A stretch of 64,000 nucleotides of DNA from Odobenus rosmarus divergens (lineage: Eukaryota > Chordata > Mammalia > Carnivora > Odobenidae): positions 362,967 through 426,966 of the forward strand of contig NW_004450323.1 of NCBI RefSeq assembly GCF_000321225.1. Direction: 5' to 3'. A model generated the notes under the pieces. It saw nothing but the letters and a program-made list of their open reading frames with translations, was not told the origin of the DNA and did no database searches. Below are positions 34,966 to 48,540 of the stretch, piece by piece (within the stretch, counting starts at the first letter, position 1; every line of letters begins with the position of its first letter). Made by a program: the position numbers and the translations under genes.

Positions 34966-35734
34966 AAGATAACTGGGGAAATGCCAGGGTATGCTCTTGA
35001 TTTTCACTCAAGGAAATGTAGACAATGAAAACATACATATGTATGTATATAAATTGGTAAGTCAACAAAGTATCATCTTTGCTTTCTTCTTTTCAAAGTT
35101 GGCAAATATATCTTGGACATTTTTAGAGAGATGTTAGTTAACTAATGGTCCTGAAAAAGTTTTACAAATGTTTAAAAAAATGCTACTCATTGCATGACAC
35201 TTACAATGCTCATTCTGTGTATAGTCTGCTACAGTTGGAGACACCTTTATTCTAGACAAAAAGATTTCCCCAGCTTCAATATAAAATGATAACCATGGCA
35301 GGAAGGATAAAGTGATGATTATGGCCTCTGGGAGCATTCCCTTGGACAGTTGTTGAGAATTTATAAGTATAGGAACCTTGAAGATGGAAGTAGAAGGTAC
35401 ATTTATGCACAGATCTGTTAGACACCAATACTGTCAATTAAACCAACCGAACTTGATTGCATATTTTTAAAAATCATTTTGGGTTTCAGATAGGAGTTTA
35501 AGCTTTTTGACTATGTAAGCTAATAAAATAATTTGGGGATGGATCATTACTTCTCAGGTAATTCATAATCCATTCTGCATACTTTAAAAATTGTAAATCT
35601 CAAAAAAGAAAAGGAAAACTGGCTATTAGAAGTATGGGTTACATTGGTTCTTCACAAGTGACTTTCATTCTATTGACAAATTTTCATGGAATATAATTAT
35701 GGTTTTAGTGAAATAGAATCACCGTGGCAAAGAC
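34966..35734. other. Intergenic, no recognised element
   Basis: Contains a short (ATGT)n run near 35033-35048. Nothing else. Confidence 0.5.
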
Positions 35735-35747
35735 AAATCATACCTGT

Positions 35748-35940
35748 GGGTGCCTGGGTGGCTCAGTTAGTTAAGCGACTGCCTTCGGCTCAGGTCATGA
35801 TCCTGGAGTCCCGGGATCGAGTCCAACATCGGGCTCCCTGCTCAGCGGGGGGTCTGCTTCCCCCTCTGACCCTCTTCCCTCTCGTGCTCTCTATCTCTCA
35901 TTCTCTCTCACTCAAATAAATAAATAAAATCTTTAAAAAA
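35748..35940 (+). mobile_element. Young CAN SINE ('gcgactg' subfamily)
   Basis: 'agcgactgccttcggctcag', 'gatcctggagtcccgggatc', '..ctgaccctcttccc'. Perfect duplication 'aaatcatacctgt' at 35735-35747 and 35941-35953. Same subfamily as 47751 and 49082. Confidence 0.96.
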
Positions 35941-35953
35941 AAATCATACCTGT

Positions 35954-36326
35954 ACCTCTCTATGGAAATAAGAGTACAGTAGAGAATATTAAAGAATATT
36001 AAGCATAAAAGAAAATATGCATCTTTTCATTACTTACTGTTTTTAAAGGGCATCTGGGTGAAAATCTCTGTGTGATTCTTTATAGTTTTGCTTCTGCTGC
36101 CAAGAATCATTTCTGTAGGTAAACATATTCTACTCAATCTTGTTGGCCATTTGCAAAAAAAGTAATTGTTTACCATTCAGATCCCAAGAGACTGGATTAT
36201 CAGAAAAGAAAAAAACTGAACATGACTGGACTGACCCAGAGGCAGGGAAGTTTCTGGAATAGCCCAGGGGGTGATGTTGACCATAAATAAAATATACCAA
36301 GGAATCTTCCTTTACCTTTTAAACAA

Positions 36327-36363
<37 letters not shown>

Positions 36364-37135
36364 TATATCTGAGTCTGAAACTAGGTTAGATGTAATCATC
36401 TCAAATAAGTTGGTATAACTACAGCATATCCAATTACATCTATTCAGAAGCCATATTTCTTTCTTTCATCAATTAAAATTAATAAGGGGAGACTTTAATT
36501 AGTGCCAGCCCTTTGAGCATGGAGAATATGAACAGCCTGGAATATTAGTGGTTTCAGGAGTCTCATTTGCCCCCAAATGTTCTCCTAAAGGAACTATGTC
36601 TGAAACCTCATTAGAAACAAAAGATATTTTCAAAAGAAACATAAATATTACCCCAGTGCTTTTAAATTCTTCTTACTTCTGGGATATTGTCCCAAGGAAA
36701 TAATTTTAGAGAAAAGAAAGAAAATCTGTAAATACAAAGATGTTTTAGAAGTGTTGATTATGTAACCAAATTCCCCAGTCATCATTAGATCACAGGAACT
36801 ACCAGGGTCAGATCATTATTAAGAACTTGAAATTCTTGGGGCATCTTTTCCTGACCTTCTGGCAAATGCTCTTTCCCTAGGTACTTCTAGGAGTCACCCG
36901 GAGGTGTCTCCATGTAGCCACAAACCAGTCTCCCAATGGGCATCACTCTTGCTTTGTTCTTCTCACCAGGGACTGCCATTTCCCATAGGTATCACCACTG
37001 CTGCCCTCATGAAATCCTCTATCTGCAGTATCTGTGACTTTTCCATTGCTTAAGCCATGCCATTATTGGGGACAACAAGGAGTATATCCCAAAGCAATTT
37101 TGCTTTGTGATTTCAGTAGCTTACTGAGAAACTGA
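35954..37135. other. Intergenic, mostly unrecognised
   Basis: Holds only a CA microsatellite (36331) that I can name. Confidence 0.5.
36331..36356. repeat. (AC)13 microsatellite
   Basis: Thirteen uninterrupted AC units followed by a short 'atatacatatat'. Confidence 0.97.
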
Positions 37136-37965
37136 ATTTTTTTATTATGTTCAGCTAGCCAGCATATAGTATATCATTAGTTTTTGATGTAGTGTTCAAT
37201 GATTCATTAGTTGTGTGTAACACCCAGTGCTCATCACCACACGTGCCCTCCTTAATACCATCACCCGGTTACCCCATCCCCCCACGCCCTTCCCCTCTGT
37301 AACCCTCAGTTTGTTTCCAGGAGTCCAGAGTCTCTCATGGTTTGTCTCCCTCTCTGATTTCTTCCCGTTCAGTTTTCTCTCCCTTCCCCTGTGGTCCTCC
37401 ACACTATTCCTTATGTTCCACATATGAGTGAAACCATAAGATAATTGCCTTTCTCTGCTTGACTTACTTCACTTAGCATAATCCCCTCCAGTTCCATCCA
37501 TGTCAATCCAAATGGTGGGTATTCATCCTTTCTGGTGGCTGAGTAATATTCCATTGTATATACGAACCACATCTTCTTTATCCATTCATCTGTTGAAAGT
37601 CATCTCTGCTCCTTCCACAGTTTGGCTATTGTGGACATTGCTGCTATGAACATTGGGGTGCATGTGCCCCTTCTTTTCATTACATCTCTATCTTTGGGGT
37701 AAATACGTAGTAGTGCAATGCTGGGTCATAGGGTAGCTCTATTTTTAATGTCTTGAGGAACCTCCATACTGTTTTCCAGAGTGGCTGTACCACCTTGCAT
37801 TCCCACCAGCAGTGTAAGAGGGATCCCCTTTCTCTACATCCTCACCAACACTTGTTGTTTCCTGTCTTGTTAATTTTTGCCATTCTAACTGGTGTGAGGT
37901 GGTACCTTATTGTGGTTTTGATTTGTACTTCCCTGATGGCTAGTGATGCTGAACATTTTTTATTG
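37136..37965 (-). mobile_element. L1 3' end, antisense
   Basis: 3' UTR at left ('gtagtgttcaatgattcatt', 'cacccagtgctcatcaccac'), then the last part of ORF2 ('cagttccatccatgtcaatc', 'actgttttccagagtggctg'), ending about 37965. Opposite in orientation to the L1 tails at 34163 and 50100. Confidence 0.9.
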
Positions 37966-40900
37966 CCTGACTAAAATCATCATACTGTACCTCCCTTCTA
38001 GGCCCCTATCCAGGGGTTGCTTCTGTTGGGCACAGAACATCAGTTAGCAGGACTAGATTTATCTACCTAGATCTGTCTAAATTTCAGGTGAGGCTTAAAG
38101 TTGAATCTTTGCTACATTTCTATTTTTAAAAAATTAGAAACACAGTGAGTTCTCAGAGATTACAGCAGAAAACGTCAGTCTAATATGATGTGATTATGTT
38201 AAATATTAAAGCACCGCAAATATATTGGAAATGCATAGAAGTGTATAGACTCTAATGTAACATATAAAAATCATTATTTAGCAATCATATTTTATATACC
38301 CAGATTATAGCAATAAGCATATATGAAAAAACAAGCCATGTAAAAACATATATTGTATGTTGCACTTTTAATATACATACAGATATTATATATACATATA
38401 TATATATGAAAAATTATATACTTCCTAAAAATTACTGGGTGGAGCAGAAAGAAATATATATAGTAACCTACTAACACTTTAAAAGTTCATTAAAGAATCC
38501 AGTAAGATCCCAAGGGAAAGGGAGAGCAGGCAGAAATTCTGTCAAGGCCTAGAAAGTAATTCAGGTCCAGAGAATGGGGGCTGGCCAGGGTGGGAGACCA
38601 CACTAGGGGATGGCCCTGGGGCAGCAGGAATCTCGCCTTACAGGGGAAAACAACAGAGCATCAATAATTTGATCATGGAAGGAGAATGCCAAGGGTTCAT
38701 CAGTCCCCTTTTGATTTTGCTTTGGGCTAACCCAGACTTCAATATTTGTCTCCTCCTAGAGTGTCATAATGATCAGGCCAGGGGCCTTATTCAGAAACTA
38801 AAACAAACTTTTAAAATTATATCGATTTTTGTCCTTGCCCTGAACTCATTTCAACTCTCAGAGCTTCTCAGTGCTTTAACTCTTCTCTCTCAATAGCTGT
38901 ATGTTCATTACAGCTGTACAGCATATTGCAATTATGTAATTATATTTCATAAATGACATTAGAGCAACTACAAAAGTCTAGCTTAGGTCACACTCTCTAA
39001 TAAATGTCGAAATAAGAGCAAGAGGTAAATCTAACCTTACATTTGATTGAATGGAACAACTCATCCTTGCTCACTGAGTTCTAGAGTTATAAGGCTTTCT
39101 TAAATCTTTCTGAAATCTTAGGATAAAACCTAAGGCTGATTCAAAGCCATTGAATGGAAAAGTTGATAAGCTAAAAATAAGCATAGTCATTAAATGTTAG
39201 TGACTCCATCTTAAGGTGACAGGAGATGTGCCTATCAGTATGCTCTGGAGTGCCCTTAGGAGCAGGGTATGCATACTCATGTCCCTCAAACCTTGTCTAA
39301 AGAACAGAGTCAAGACTGATTGGATTTTCTCTGTGTAAGCCATTGATCACTGGGAATAAAAGATGTTTATATCTGAGGTATACAAAGATGAAAGGAAAAA
39401 GACTGTAGACAATATTGGTCTACTGATTTATGTCCTGTGATGGCCTGAGATAGGAATATCTTCTAATCTTCTCACAGAGAACATATTTTTCTCTACTTGG
39501 GGAATTCATAAATAATTTTTCTTACGGTGTTGGTTGAATCATAGTTCTCTGAAGACAGGTACTTTGTTTTTTGTTTTACTTTGTCTATCCATAATGCATA
39601 GTGACTTAAGCTGTTTACATATGGAGTGGATGTTTGGGCAGGGGGTTGGAGAGAGAGGCAGGCAAGTGAAGGAAGTAGAAGAGGGAAAGAAAAGCTGATC
39701 TAGCAGACTCTAAAAATGATGTGGAGGGAAAGGTTGTGACAGGAGTTTTTAATTTTTGTTCTACTTGAGAGGTTTGGAAGAGGTCTACACCAAGGCAGGT
39801 TGTCCTCAAATGCCTGTTGGGTTGAATATTTTCTCAAACAGTGCAGTTTACAAATGAGTACCAGATTCCACAGCTTAGATTCCCTGGTAAGCCACAGCCT
39901 GGGTTATCTGCAGAGTCTTGCCCCTCCTCACCCAGGATTACATTCTGGTCATTCTAATGGTTACTGTTATGAGAGTAATGACTCTTTAATGCCCCAAATG
40001 CACTAGGAGAACCACCTACCAAGGTTAAATGTCAGACTCCATAGTAGGTATTTTTCCCACTATACTAAGCTGCATCCCAGAAAGCCCCACTGTCTAGAGT
40101 CACAGGGTTCCCATACTAAGTTACAGTCTCAGTGGGTGCCAGCAACACTCTTCCTCCAAAAATGCCTCAGGGGAACCATTCATGGGGAAATATCAGAATA
40201 CCATCCTTCCCTTTTTCCCCATGTCTGTCTCATCCCCTATCATCAATCAGCATGGGGGCTACCAGAGAAGTCAAACAAAGCAGTAGGCAGGATGTGTGTT
40301 TGGGGAGCAGCTAAGTGTGATCTCCCTCCTCCCACAAACTCACTGTCACCTTCAACCCAACCTCCCCCCATAGAAACACACTCTGGCAATCGTCCATGGG
40401 GAAGAGACAGAATCTCTTCTAGACTCCAAATATATTGGAGGCCAGAGTAGGTAGATCCTTGAATTTCTGGAAAAAAAATATAACTGAGCAATTTCTGCAA
40501 ATTAAAAGGCTATTGAAGTAACATCTAAATTATGCAGCAGTTTCTTCTTTGCTACAGTGTGGTCCAAACTTTTTATGTCATGCAAGTAAAGGCATGTTCG
40601 TAAGTGGCTCAGCAGGCTGACACCTTACACAGCTTTTGATTGATGAGTATTTCTGCACACCAAAGGGTTCGAAAAGTCTTCTTACCTAGGAAGTATTTTG
40701 ACTGCTTGAGGGATTCAAATGTAATAACACATCATCACAATTTTAGGACACAGAATGGAAGTGAGAACATGTTCGGGCTCTCGGCACACAATAAACCAAC
40801 CCCCAGACCTTTTATTTGGCTAAAGATGATCTGTTATGTGGATCTAGTGGAAAGGTAATCAAGGTAATCATTTCCTGAACCAGACTATATATACTATGAC

Positions 40901-42317
40901 TGAAATACTGGTCTTCAAATGGTGTTCATTAAATTGCATTAAATTACGGGCCCTTTGGAAAATTACTATTTCTTTTAGTCTAGGAAATTTGTCTAATGAT
41001 AAGTCTTGGCTGAACATTGTCCCATTGGATATTGGCACCAAAAAATGGGTACTTCCATTGAACTTGAGAATAATTCATGGTGGAATGGAAATGGTGTCCT
41101 AGGCTGGGTTTTAGCCCTAATCCCGCTCCTGCCTGACGGCGATGGCAAGCAAGAGAAACCACACTTTTCTTATCTTGCAAATACAGGGCTGCATCTGAAT
41201 AATCCCTATAAGAAAAAAAAAATCTGATACTATTATGCCTTCTTTTGTAAACTCCTGAGCCATTAAAATCCATCTATCATGTTGAGAAGTAGGAATGGAA
41301 ATGAAATAGGACCAAGGGCACACCAATCAATTCGGCCATCCAGAGATGAACAGTGGCAGGGACTCATGTCTCAGGTGGAAGGAATGAGTATCAAAAGAAA
41401 AAAACTCAATTATTTTCATTTCCAACCTCATTTCGGGCCAGCAAGATCTTTCCATTCCAGGCTGTGAGAGAAAAACCCAGGCCACTCTGGTCATTAATAC
41501 TTGGGACCAAAGGTGCCATGACATTTGTTTTATTTTGAGTGGCATTTCATTCAGTGGAGATTGGAAACATGTTTGGCACGTCTTTGTCATTACTTTCCTA
41601 TAGAAGAGCTCCCGAAAGCAGGCTGGTACACTGCCAAGTAGAAGAGTCGTCCCTCTCATTTCCCATATAGTAATTATCTATCTGTCTCCAGGGCAATTCC
41701 AAATGCAACTTCTCAGAAGCAGATTACAAATTTAGAGTCAAGAAAGACTACTAGACCCAAGGAATCAACTGGCTGTCAGGGCATAAATAGGAGCAAGAAC
41801 AAAAACAGATGAGAGACTTTAACCACTACCGAATGGAGGTAGATGACTAGTTAGCTCTTAATTAATAATACACAATTTTTTCCACAGTATACATAGTACA
41901 GCTACATGTTATTTAATCTCTACAGTGAGGCATTTGTTTGCTTACAGTGATGATCATATGAAATTTGCTTGAATTTTGAAACTGTGTATATTCCCCTCAG
42001 AGACCAGTGTTAGCAACTATACTGAGGTGGGTTACAACTTTGTAGGAAATGTATTTGATTGTTATTTTCCTTGTGTTTTATATTCCAAATCTAAATTCTA
42101 TACCAAAAGTATTGAGAAAGTTCACAGTAAAAGGCACATACAATGAAACGATAAGATTATAACCAAGACTCAAATTCACACAAAAAGAGTTTTCATACTA
42201 AATTGCAGACATATAAAATCTTACCCCCTTGACCAGCTGTAAAACTTTGTAAATCACCTGCCTGGGGACATTGGGCTGTATTGATTTGTCCCCTTCTGTA
42301 CCCAGAGAAAGGCAGTA
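37966..42317. other. Intergenic, 4.3 kb with no firm element
   Basis: AT-rich. A TA-rich run lies at about 38380-38408. A weak L2-like 3' end may lie near 39480-39610 ('ctgaagacaggtactttgtt'). The small open frames here (for example 41327-41659, minus) have no recognisable product. Confidence 0.45.
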
Positions 42318-42695
42318 CATTTTATTGGGCGCTTATTATGCATAAGACATCATCAGATGGGGGGGTTGCATGGCTGGTTCAGTTGGTGGAGCTTGCAACT
42401 CTTGATCTCGGGGTTGTGAGTTAGAGCCCCATGTTGGGTGGAGAGATTACTTAAAAATAAAAATCTTTTAAAACACCCACACACATCATCAGGGGCTTCA
42501 CAAATATTGGCATTTAATCATCCCAAGAATCCAAGAAGGTGGTTTTTTTTTTTTAGGTGGATATTTTCAAGAAGGTGGATTTTACTAATCTCCTTTTTAC
42601 ATGTAAGGAAACTATGTCTCTTAGTTATACCAAATAGCTTAAGATAATACACACAATAACTGAGAAAACGGAGATTCTATCCCAAGGGTCCTTGA
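42318..42695 (-). mobile_element. MIR, antisense, split by a SINE
   Basis: 'ttttattgggcgcttattat', SINE, 'ggcatttaatcatcccaaga', 'tttttacatgtaaggaaact', 'gagaaaacggagattctatc' follow antisense MIR. Confidence 0.7.
42357..42482 (+). mobile_element. Short old-type CAN SINE
   Basis: 'gttgcatggctggttcagtt', 'tgcaactcttgatctcgggg', 'ccatgttgggtggagagatt'. Duplication 'acatcatcag' at 42347-42356 and 42483-42492. Confidence 0.92.
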
Positions 42696-42699
42696 ACTA

Positions 42700-44171
42700 G
42701 AATGTGTTCCTTTCACCACTGCCTGCTTCCCAAAATACAGAGTTTGAGCATGGGTTCAGATCAGAATCCACTTTATACAGGCTAACTACTCATAAGCTAA
42801 TAAGAATTGTATTTCTGTTTTTATTCCTCATTAATTGTGTATACATATATTACAGATTTATCTAAAATTTAGACGATTTTAGTCTTATAATCTCGAAAAA
42901 GAGATGGAAGAGGAAGCCTAATGAGATGGGTTTTTAAAGCTCTGGTCCTTCCCTGGTTCTATTAAGATGCCAGGACCTTCTAGTTTTCTGTAACTGATCC
43001 TGCCATAGGTGGTCCTCAGTTTCTCCTATTACAATGATATGTGTGACTTCAAACACACTCCTCAGATCACCCTGGAGCCAATCTCTTTTTTGCATAACCA
43101 AACACTGACTAACCCAGAAGCTAAGCATATTCTGTGAACCAACCTAAATGTGACTTTTTGGGAGACAAGAGTTGGAGATATTCCCAAGCACTCCATGTTG
43201 GGGTTGCTGTGAGCATGGGATTCCTCGGGGGAATGCACGTCAACTTCTGTGAGTGTAAACGGGAGGTCACCATCATTTTGTTCCCAGCGATTGTACTTAG
43301 TCACCACTGTTGGTGGCAGTGAAGTGCCTGTTTTAGGAAAAGTTCTAGGTGGTGTGTTTGAGGTAGAGGAATGTATGCAGAAGATAGATGAGGAGGAGCT
43401 CCATTTCTCATAACTCTTTTCTGCTCCTTACACATAAGGCATTCTATTAGGAAAGAATATACTGCAAACTGTTTATCAGAGAACAGAATGCAGAATAAAT
43501 GGTGATCATCTTGGAATCCCTCCATAGAAAAGGAGTTTCTGAGGAACTAAAAGAAGATCTCTTCCTAGTGGAGACCCAAGTTTGGGCTCAGTAGACAATG
43601 TTAGAAATTTAGTAGTATTTTGGCCATCTTTTTTTATAATATATCACTTCAAAAAGAAAGCAAATGGATTGTATCCGCATCAACTGTTTGAATGTATGCT
43701 TGTAACTCAATCTAACACAATTCAAAGTTATACATTAAATGTAGACTCAAAAGTGAACTTTTAAACTCTTCTGTCAATTTATCGTATTTATTAATAACCA
43801 CTCATTTTCAGGATTTTGGAGGACCTCAGCAGGCTTTGGTTAGCATGTTCTCAGCCCAGATTTCCAGACAAATTCTCTTTTCCAAATTATATTTAGCTTG
43901 AGGTCTGAGTCTGGAAAGTGAGCAAGCTACTGTTCCCTTGGTTTCCTAATTTGTTTCACGTTTATTCTTTCCAAAGGTGTCCAAATCCTTCAGGCTTGCC
44001 ACTAGCTGCTGGGTATTTTCTGCCCTGCCAGGTGTCATGCAATTTAGTTGGAGTGCCTCATCACAGAAATTGCTTGATTTTAAGCGATTTTGAACAACTG
44101 TTTATGAGTTTTTCTTGTAAGGTCTGGAGGCGTATGAATTTTTTAAAATACTACTTTTCCTACTTTACTTT
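42700..44171. other. Intergenic, no recognised element
   Basis: Nothing recognised. Confidence 0.5.
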
Positions 44172-44654
44172 TTAATTTTTATTTAAGTACAGTTGACACA
44201 ACACTGTTACATTAGTTTCAGGTGTATGACACAGTGATTCAACTTCTCTCTATGTTATGCTATGCTCACAAGTGTAGCTACCACTTGTCACCATACAATG
44301 CTATTACAACACCATTAACTACATTCCCTATATTGTACCTTTTATTCCTTCCTTGTATTACCATGACTTATTCATTCCATAACTGGAAACCTGTATCTCC
44401 CACTCCCCTTCACTGATTTTGCCTCTCCCCTAAGCCCCTTTCTCTCTGGCAACCATCAGATTGTTCTCTGTATTTATAGGTCTGATTTGGTTTTTTCTCC
44501 ATTTACTCATTTGTTTTGTTTTTTAGATTCCATATATATGAGTGAAATCATATAGCATCTGTCTTTCTCTGACTTATTTCACTTAGCATAATACCCTCTG
44601 GGTCCATCTACGTTGTCTGAAATAGCAAGATTTCATCTTTTATGGCTATGTAAT

Positions 44655-44680
44655 ACACACACACACACACACACACACAC
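44655..44680. repeat. (AC)13 microsatellite inside the L1
   Basis: Thirteen AC units where other L1 copies read 'attccattgtatatatac'-like text. Confidence 0.95.
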
Positions 44681-45865
44681 ATCTTCCTTATCCATTTGTC
44701 TATCAGTGGATACTTAGGTTGCTTCCACATTGGCTATTGTAAATGATGCTGCAATAAACATAGGGGTGCATATATCTTTTTCATAGCCTTATCATTTTCT
44801 CTGAGGAATTATAGCATCATATGGTATTTCTATTTTTAATTTTTTGAAGAAACTCCACACTGTTTTCCAGAGTGGCTGCACCAGTTTACATTCTTGCCAA
44901 CAGTGCGTGAGGGTTCCTTTTTCTCCACATCCTCGCCAACACTTGCCATTTCTTGTCTTTTTGATTTTAACCATTCTGACAAGTGTGAAGCGATAGCTCG
45001 TTGCAGTTTTGATTTGCATTTCCCTAATGATGAGTGACACTGAGCATCTTTTCATGTGTCTGTTGGCCATCTGTATTGTCTTCTTTGGGAAAATGTCTAC
45101 AGGTCCTCTGCCCATTTTTTAATTGGGTTGCTTGGTTTTTTCGGTGTTCAAGTTGTATAAGTTCTTTAAATATTTTGGATATTAACCCCTTATCGGATAT
45201 ATCATTTACAAATATCTTCTCCCATGCAGAAGTTCGCCTTGTTGTTTTGTTGATGGTTTTCTTTGCTGTGCAGAGGCTTTTTATTTTGGTGTAATCCCAA
45301 CAGTTTATTTTTGCTTTTGTTTCCCTTGAATAAGGAGACATATCTAGAAAAATGTTGTCATGGCCAATTTCAAAGAAATTACTGCCTGTGCAGGATTTTC
45401 AGGTTTTTCAGGATTTTTATGGTTTCAGGTCTCACATTTAGATCTTTGGTCGATTTTGAGTTTACTTTTGTGTATGGTCTAAGAAGCTAGTCCAGTTTCA
45501 TTATTTTGCATGTAGTTGTTCAGTTTTCCCAGTACTATTTATTGAAGAGACTATCTTTCACCCCATTGCATATTTGTGCCTCCTCTGTCTTAGATTAACT
45601 GGCCATATGGCATGGATTCATTTCTGAGCTCTCTATTCTGTTTCACTGATCTATGTGTCTATTTTTGTAACAGTACCATACTGTTCCTTTTCCTACAGCT
45701 TTGCAGCATATCTTGAAATCTGAAATTGGTACCTCCAGCTTTATTCTTCTTTCTCAAGATTGCTTTGACTATTTGGGTTCTTATGTGGTCCCATACACAT
45801 TTTAATATTATTTGTTCTAATTCTGTGGAAAATGCTGTTGGTATTTCGATAGGGATTACGCTGAA

Positions 45866-45902
45866 CCAAAGAGTAATGGTGAAAGTTGTCTCTTGGCTCA
45901 GT
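45866..45902. repeat. 37-nt segment inserted in the L1, matching 47185-47221
   Basis: L1 reading breaks after 'gggattacgctgaa' and resumes at 'gtagattgctttgggtagta'. The 36-37 nt between, beginning 'ccaaagagtaatggtgaaag', match 47185-47221 at 33 of 37 positions in the same orientation. Confidence 0.85.
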
Positions 45903-45925
45903 AGATTGCTTTGGGTAGTAAAAGT

Positions 45926-47689
45926 ATTACTTTAATTCGAAGTACAAATAAAATTCTAATAATTATATTCCTTCTAGTTTATTCGAAAGGTAACACTTGA
46001 AACTCTATTTATAGTTAATTCTAGGCTAGGTTTTGTTTGATCTAAAGTTACTTCAAGAATATATTATTTATTCAGAAAATGTCAGAACTGAGAATGCAGG
46101 ACAATAAATGTATTTTCTTAATACATAGTACTAACTGAATTAAATATTCTGGAAATTTCTCTTCTTTAATATAATTATTAAATAAATTTTTAAAAAGGTG
46201 ACAAACCTTATGATATAATACTTCTCCTTGTTGCCTGTGTAAAAAAGTCAGCTGCAAGACAACAGGGGGACTTCCATAATTATTTTAATGCCATTCTGCA
46301 GTGGCTATCCGTTACTTTTGTGTGTCCTCAACATCTTCCACTCGTCCTCTGATGTCAGCATCCCAACTTTCTTTGGAGAAATACTCCTCCCCCATCCCAC
46401 GTAATTCTGTTGGTAACTCCAGTCAGAATATCTCATCCTGCTGGGTATGTTCCACAGTGCTGGCCACAGTGACCAGCTTCCTATTACATGTCTCTCCAAA
46501 ATTCCTTTATGCCAGAAAAAACTTGTAGACCATTTCTGCCTTATTTTATTTGTAATTATGGACTCTCCATTCAGTCATAGGCTCTTCCAAAGATGGTCAG
46601 GCTAGCCACCACTGAAATATTTTTTTATGGCTTTGAAGATGCAAATAATTCCTAATGTTGGACACCAAAACACACTACTGAAGCTCTGGTATTTTTCTAA
46701 CCTCATGTTATGACCATTGTAACTTGTCAATCTTTTATTTACATCCTGTGTTGTATGTCTCCCACATTTGCATCCTCTACCAGTGAATCCAAAGTTTGAT
46801 CCATAGCATGGTCTAGGCTACCTGTACAGATCAAGGAGATCTGTTTTCAGGTGGTAGAACAGGGAAAAATCTTGAAAACACCTAGTTGAAACATGTTTGC
46901 CACAAATCTTTTCTTCCCCTCCAGAGAGGATTAATTTCCCAAGAAACTGATAAATCAGTTAAACCTGGGTGAAAAACTAACCAGAGAATTCACATCAGAC
47001 TTTTGAGATATGCTCAATTTACTGAACTCACGCTAGACAAGTTGAATTCTCTGTTCACCATTAGCAGGTCATGTAACCCCTGATTTGCAATAATTCAGTC
47101 TTTACAATGTGCCACTAGCATTCAGGGGACCATCCCATTTCATGATGAGTCAGTTCTTGCTCCCCTGCCCCACAAGTCCAGGAGCCAAAGAGTAGTAGTG
47201 AAAGTTCTCTCGTGGCTCAGTTCTGGGATCATTACTGTGTCTGGGATGTTGCAAATAGTAGACTTGGGGTCCAACAGCCACCTTGTAGCTCCAAATATAA
47301 CCATTATGAAGCTGTATTATCTGTGTTCAGTCTCAGCCGAATGTTGCATTCAGAAGTACATATCCAAATGTCCAAAATAAATTTTAAACCAATTTAAATC
47401 TTTACTGCAGCCTTGTGTGAAAGGACAAAGAGAGGGACTTCAGGTCATACCATGTAGCAAAACTATGTATCCCCCTACTTCCTCAAATACCTTTTTTCAC
47501 AGTATGACATCCACCCCTCCCTTCCCTCAATTCTTTCTCTCCCAACTCTCCCAATATGGTTCTTTCCCTTTCTCTGCTTCTCTTATTAATTTTTTTTTCT
47601 TTCTTTTCAATGGTTCCCTGCCCTTCCTAATAGAATTCAATGTAGACATTCTGTGGTTTCATCTCAGTAGAGGTCCAGCCAAGAGAGAA
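45926..47689. other. Intergenic, no recognised element
   Basis: Apart from the 37-nt match at 47185-47221 I can name nothing here. Confidence 0.45.
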
Positions 47690-48540
47690 AAACAGTAACA
47701 GAGAGAATTTAACATAAATTGTTAACTAGGAATAAAGTTGATAACTAAGAGGGCGCCTGGGTGGCTCAGTTGGTTAAGCGACTGCCTTCGGCTCAGGTCA
47801 TGATCCTGGAGTCCCGGGATCGGGTCCCACATCGGGCTCCCTGCTCGGCAGGGAGTCCGCTTCTCCCTGTGACCCAACCCCCTCTCATGCTCTCTCTCTC
47901 TCTCTCATTCTCTCAAATAAATAAATAAAATTTAAAAAAAAAAGTTGATAACTAAGAAAATGAAAGGATAAAAGAGAATTTTATAGTATCATAGGGACAG
48001 CAACCACAAGAAGTCACTACTACTCCTGGCACTGACACAGAAAACAGAAGATGGTGGGATTATTAAAACTCAGAGACTTAAAGAAGGAGCCCATGTAGCT
48101 GAAACTCTCACCTCTAAGGAGGAGGTGCTGCTTGGCAGGTGCTGGGGTTTCTGAGGGAAGGTATGATCTTGAAAAAAACTGCAAAGGCTTGAGAGAACAG
48201 CAAACTGAGTTCAGCTACTGTTCTAGGAAGGAACTCCCACCCTGGGATGAAGTCTTGCTGGGGTGACTCTCACAGGGATGAGGAGCAGACAGCCCACAGG
48301 AAACAGGAAAGACCAAGTGTCTTCCACCTCTCTATCCAATTTTATAATCTACCTCTGGCGCCCTCTATTGGCAAAGTCTACTGGCAACAAGAGATGATGG
48401 AGGTTAATCTAGAGTAAAATGAGCTCCATTTGGCAAGGCAACAGCCCCCATTTAAGCGAGGGAAGGCTTGCCTTTTCAGACACAGAGGCAATCAGCTTCT
48501 ACTGGCAGGAGAGGCTCAGAGTGACTTGGGTCTAAGATTC
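47690..48540 (+). mobile_element. LTR-like middle repeat, copy 1
   Basis: Shares an ordered series of words with 49375-50040: 'gagagaatttaacataaatt', 'gagcccatgtagctgaaact', 'gagaacagcaaactgagttc', 'ctggcgccctctattggcaa'. I recall 'gccctct..tggc' as typical of a mammalian LTR-class repeat but cannot name the family. A young SINE sits inside. Confidence 0.55.
47751..47940 (+). mobile_element. Young CAN SINE ('gcgactg' subfamily)
   Basis: Perfect 17-bp duplication 'aaagttgataactaaga' at 47734-47750 and 47941-47957. Inserted in the LTR-like repeat. Confidence 0.97.

Larger units (their letters stand above)
44172..45925 (-). mobile_element. Older LINE-1, antisense, with a foreign insert near its 5' end
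   Basis: 3' UTR from 44172 ('aagtacagttgacacaacac', 'gttacattagtttcaggtgt'), then degraded ORF2 to about 45925. Pieces such as [11 protein letters not shown] and [15 protein letters not shown] are L1 ORF2 C-terminal text. It contains an (AC)13 run and, at 45866-45901, about 36 bp that are not L1. Confidence 0.88.
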
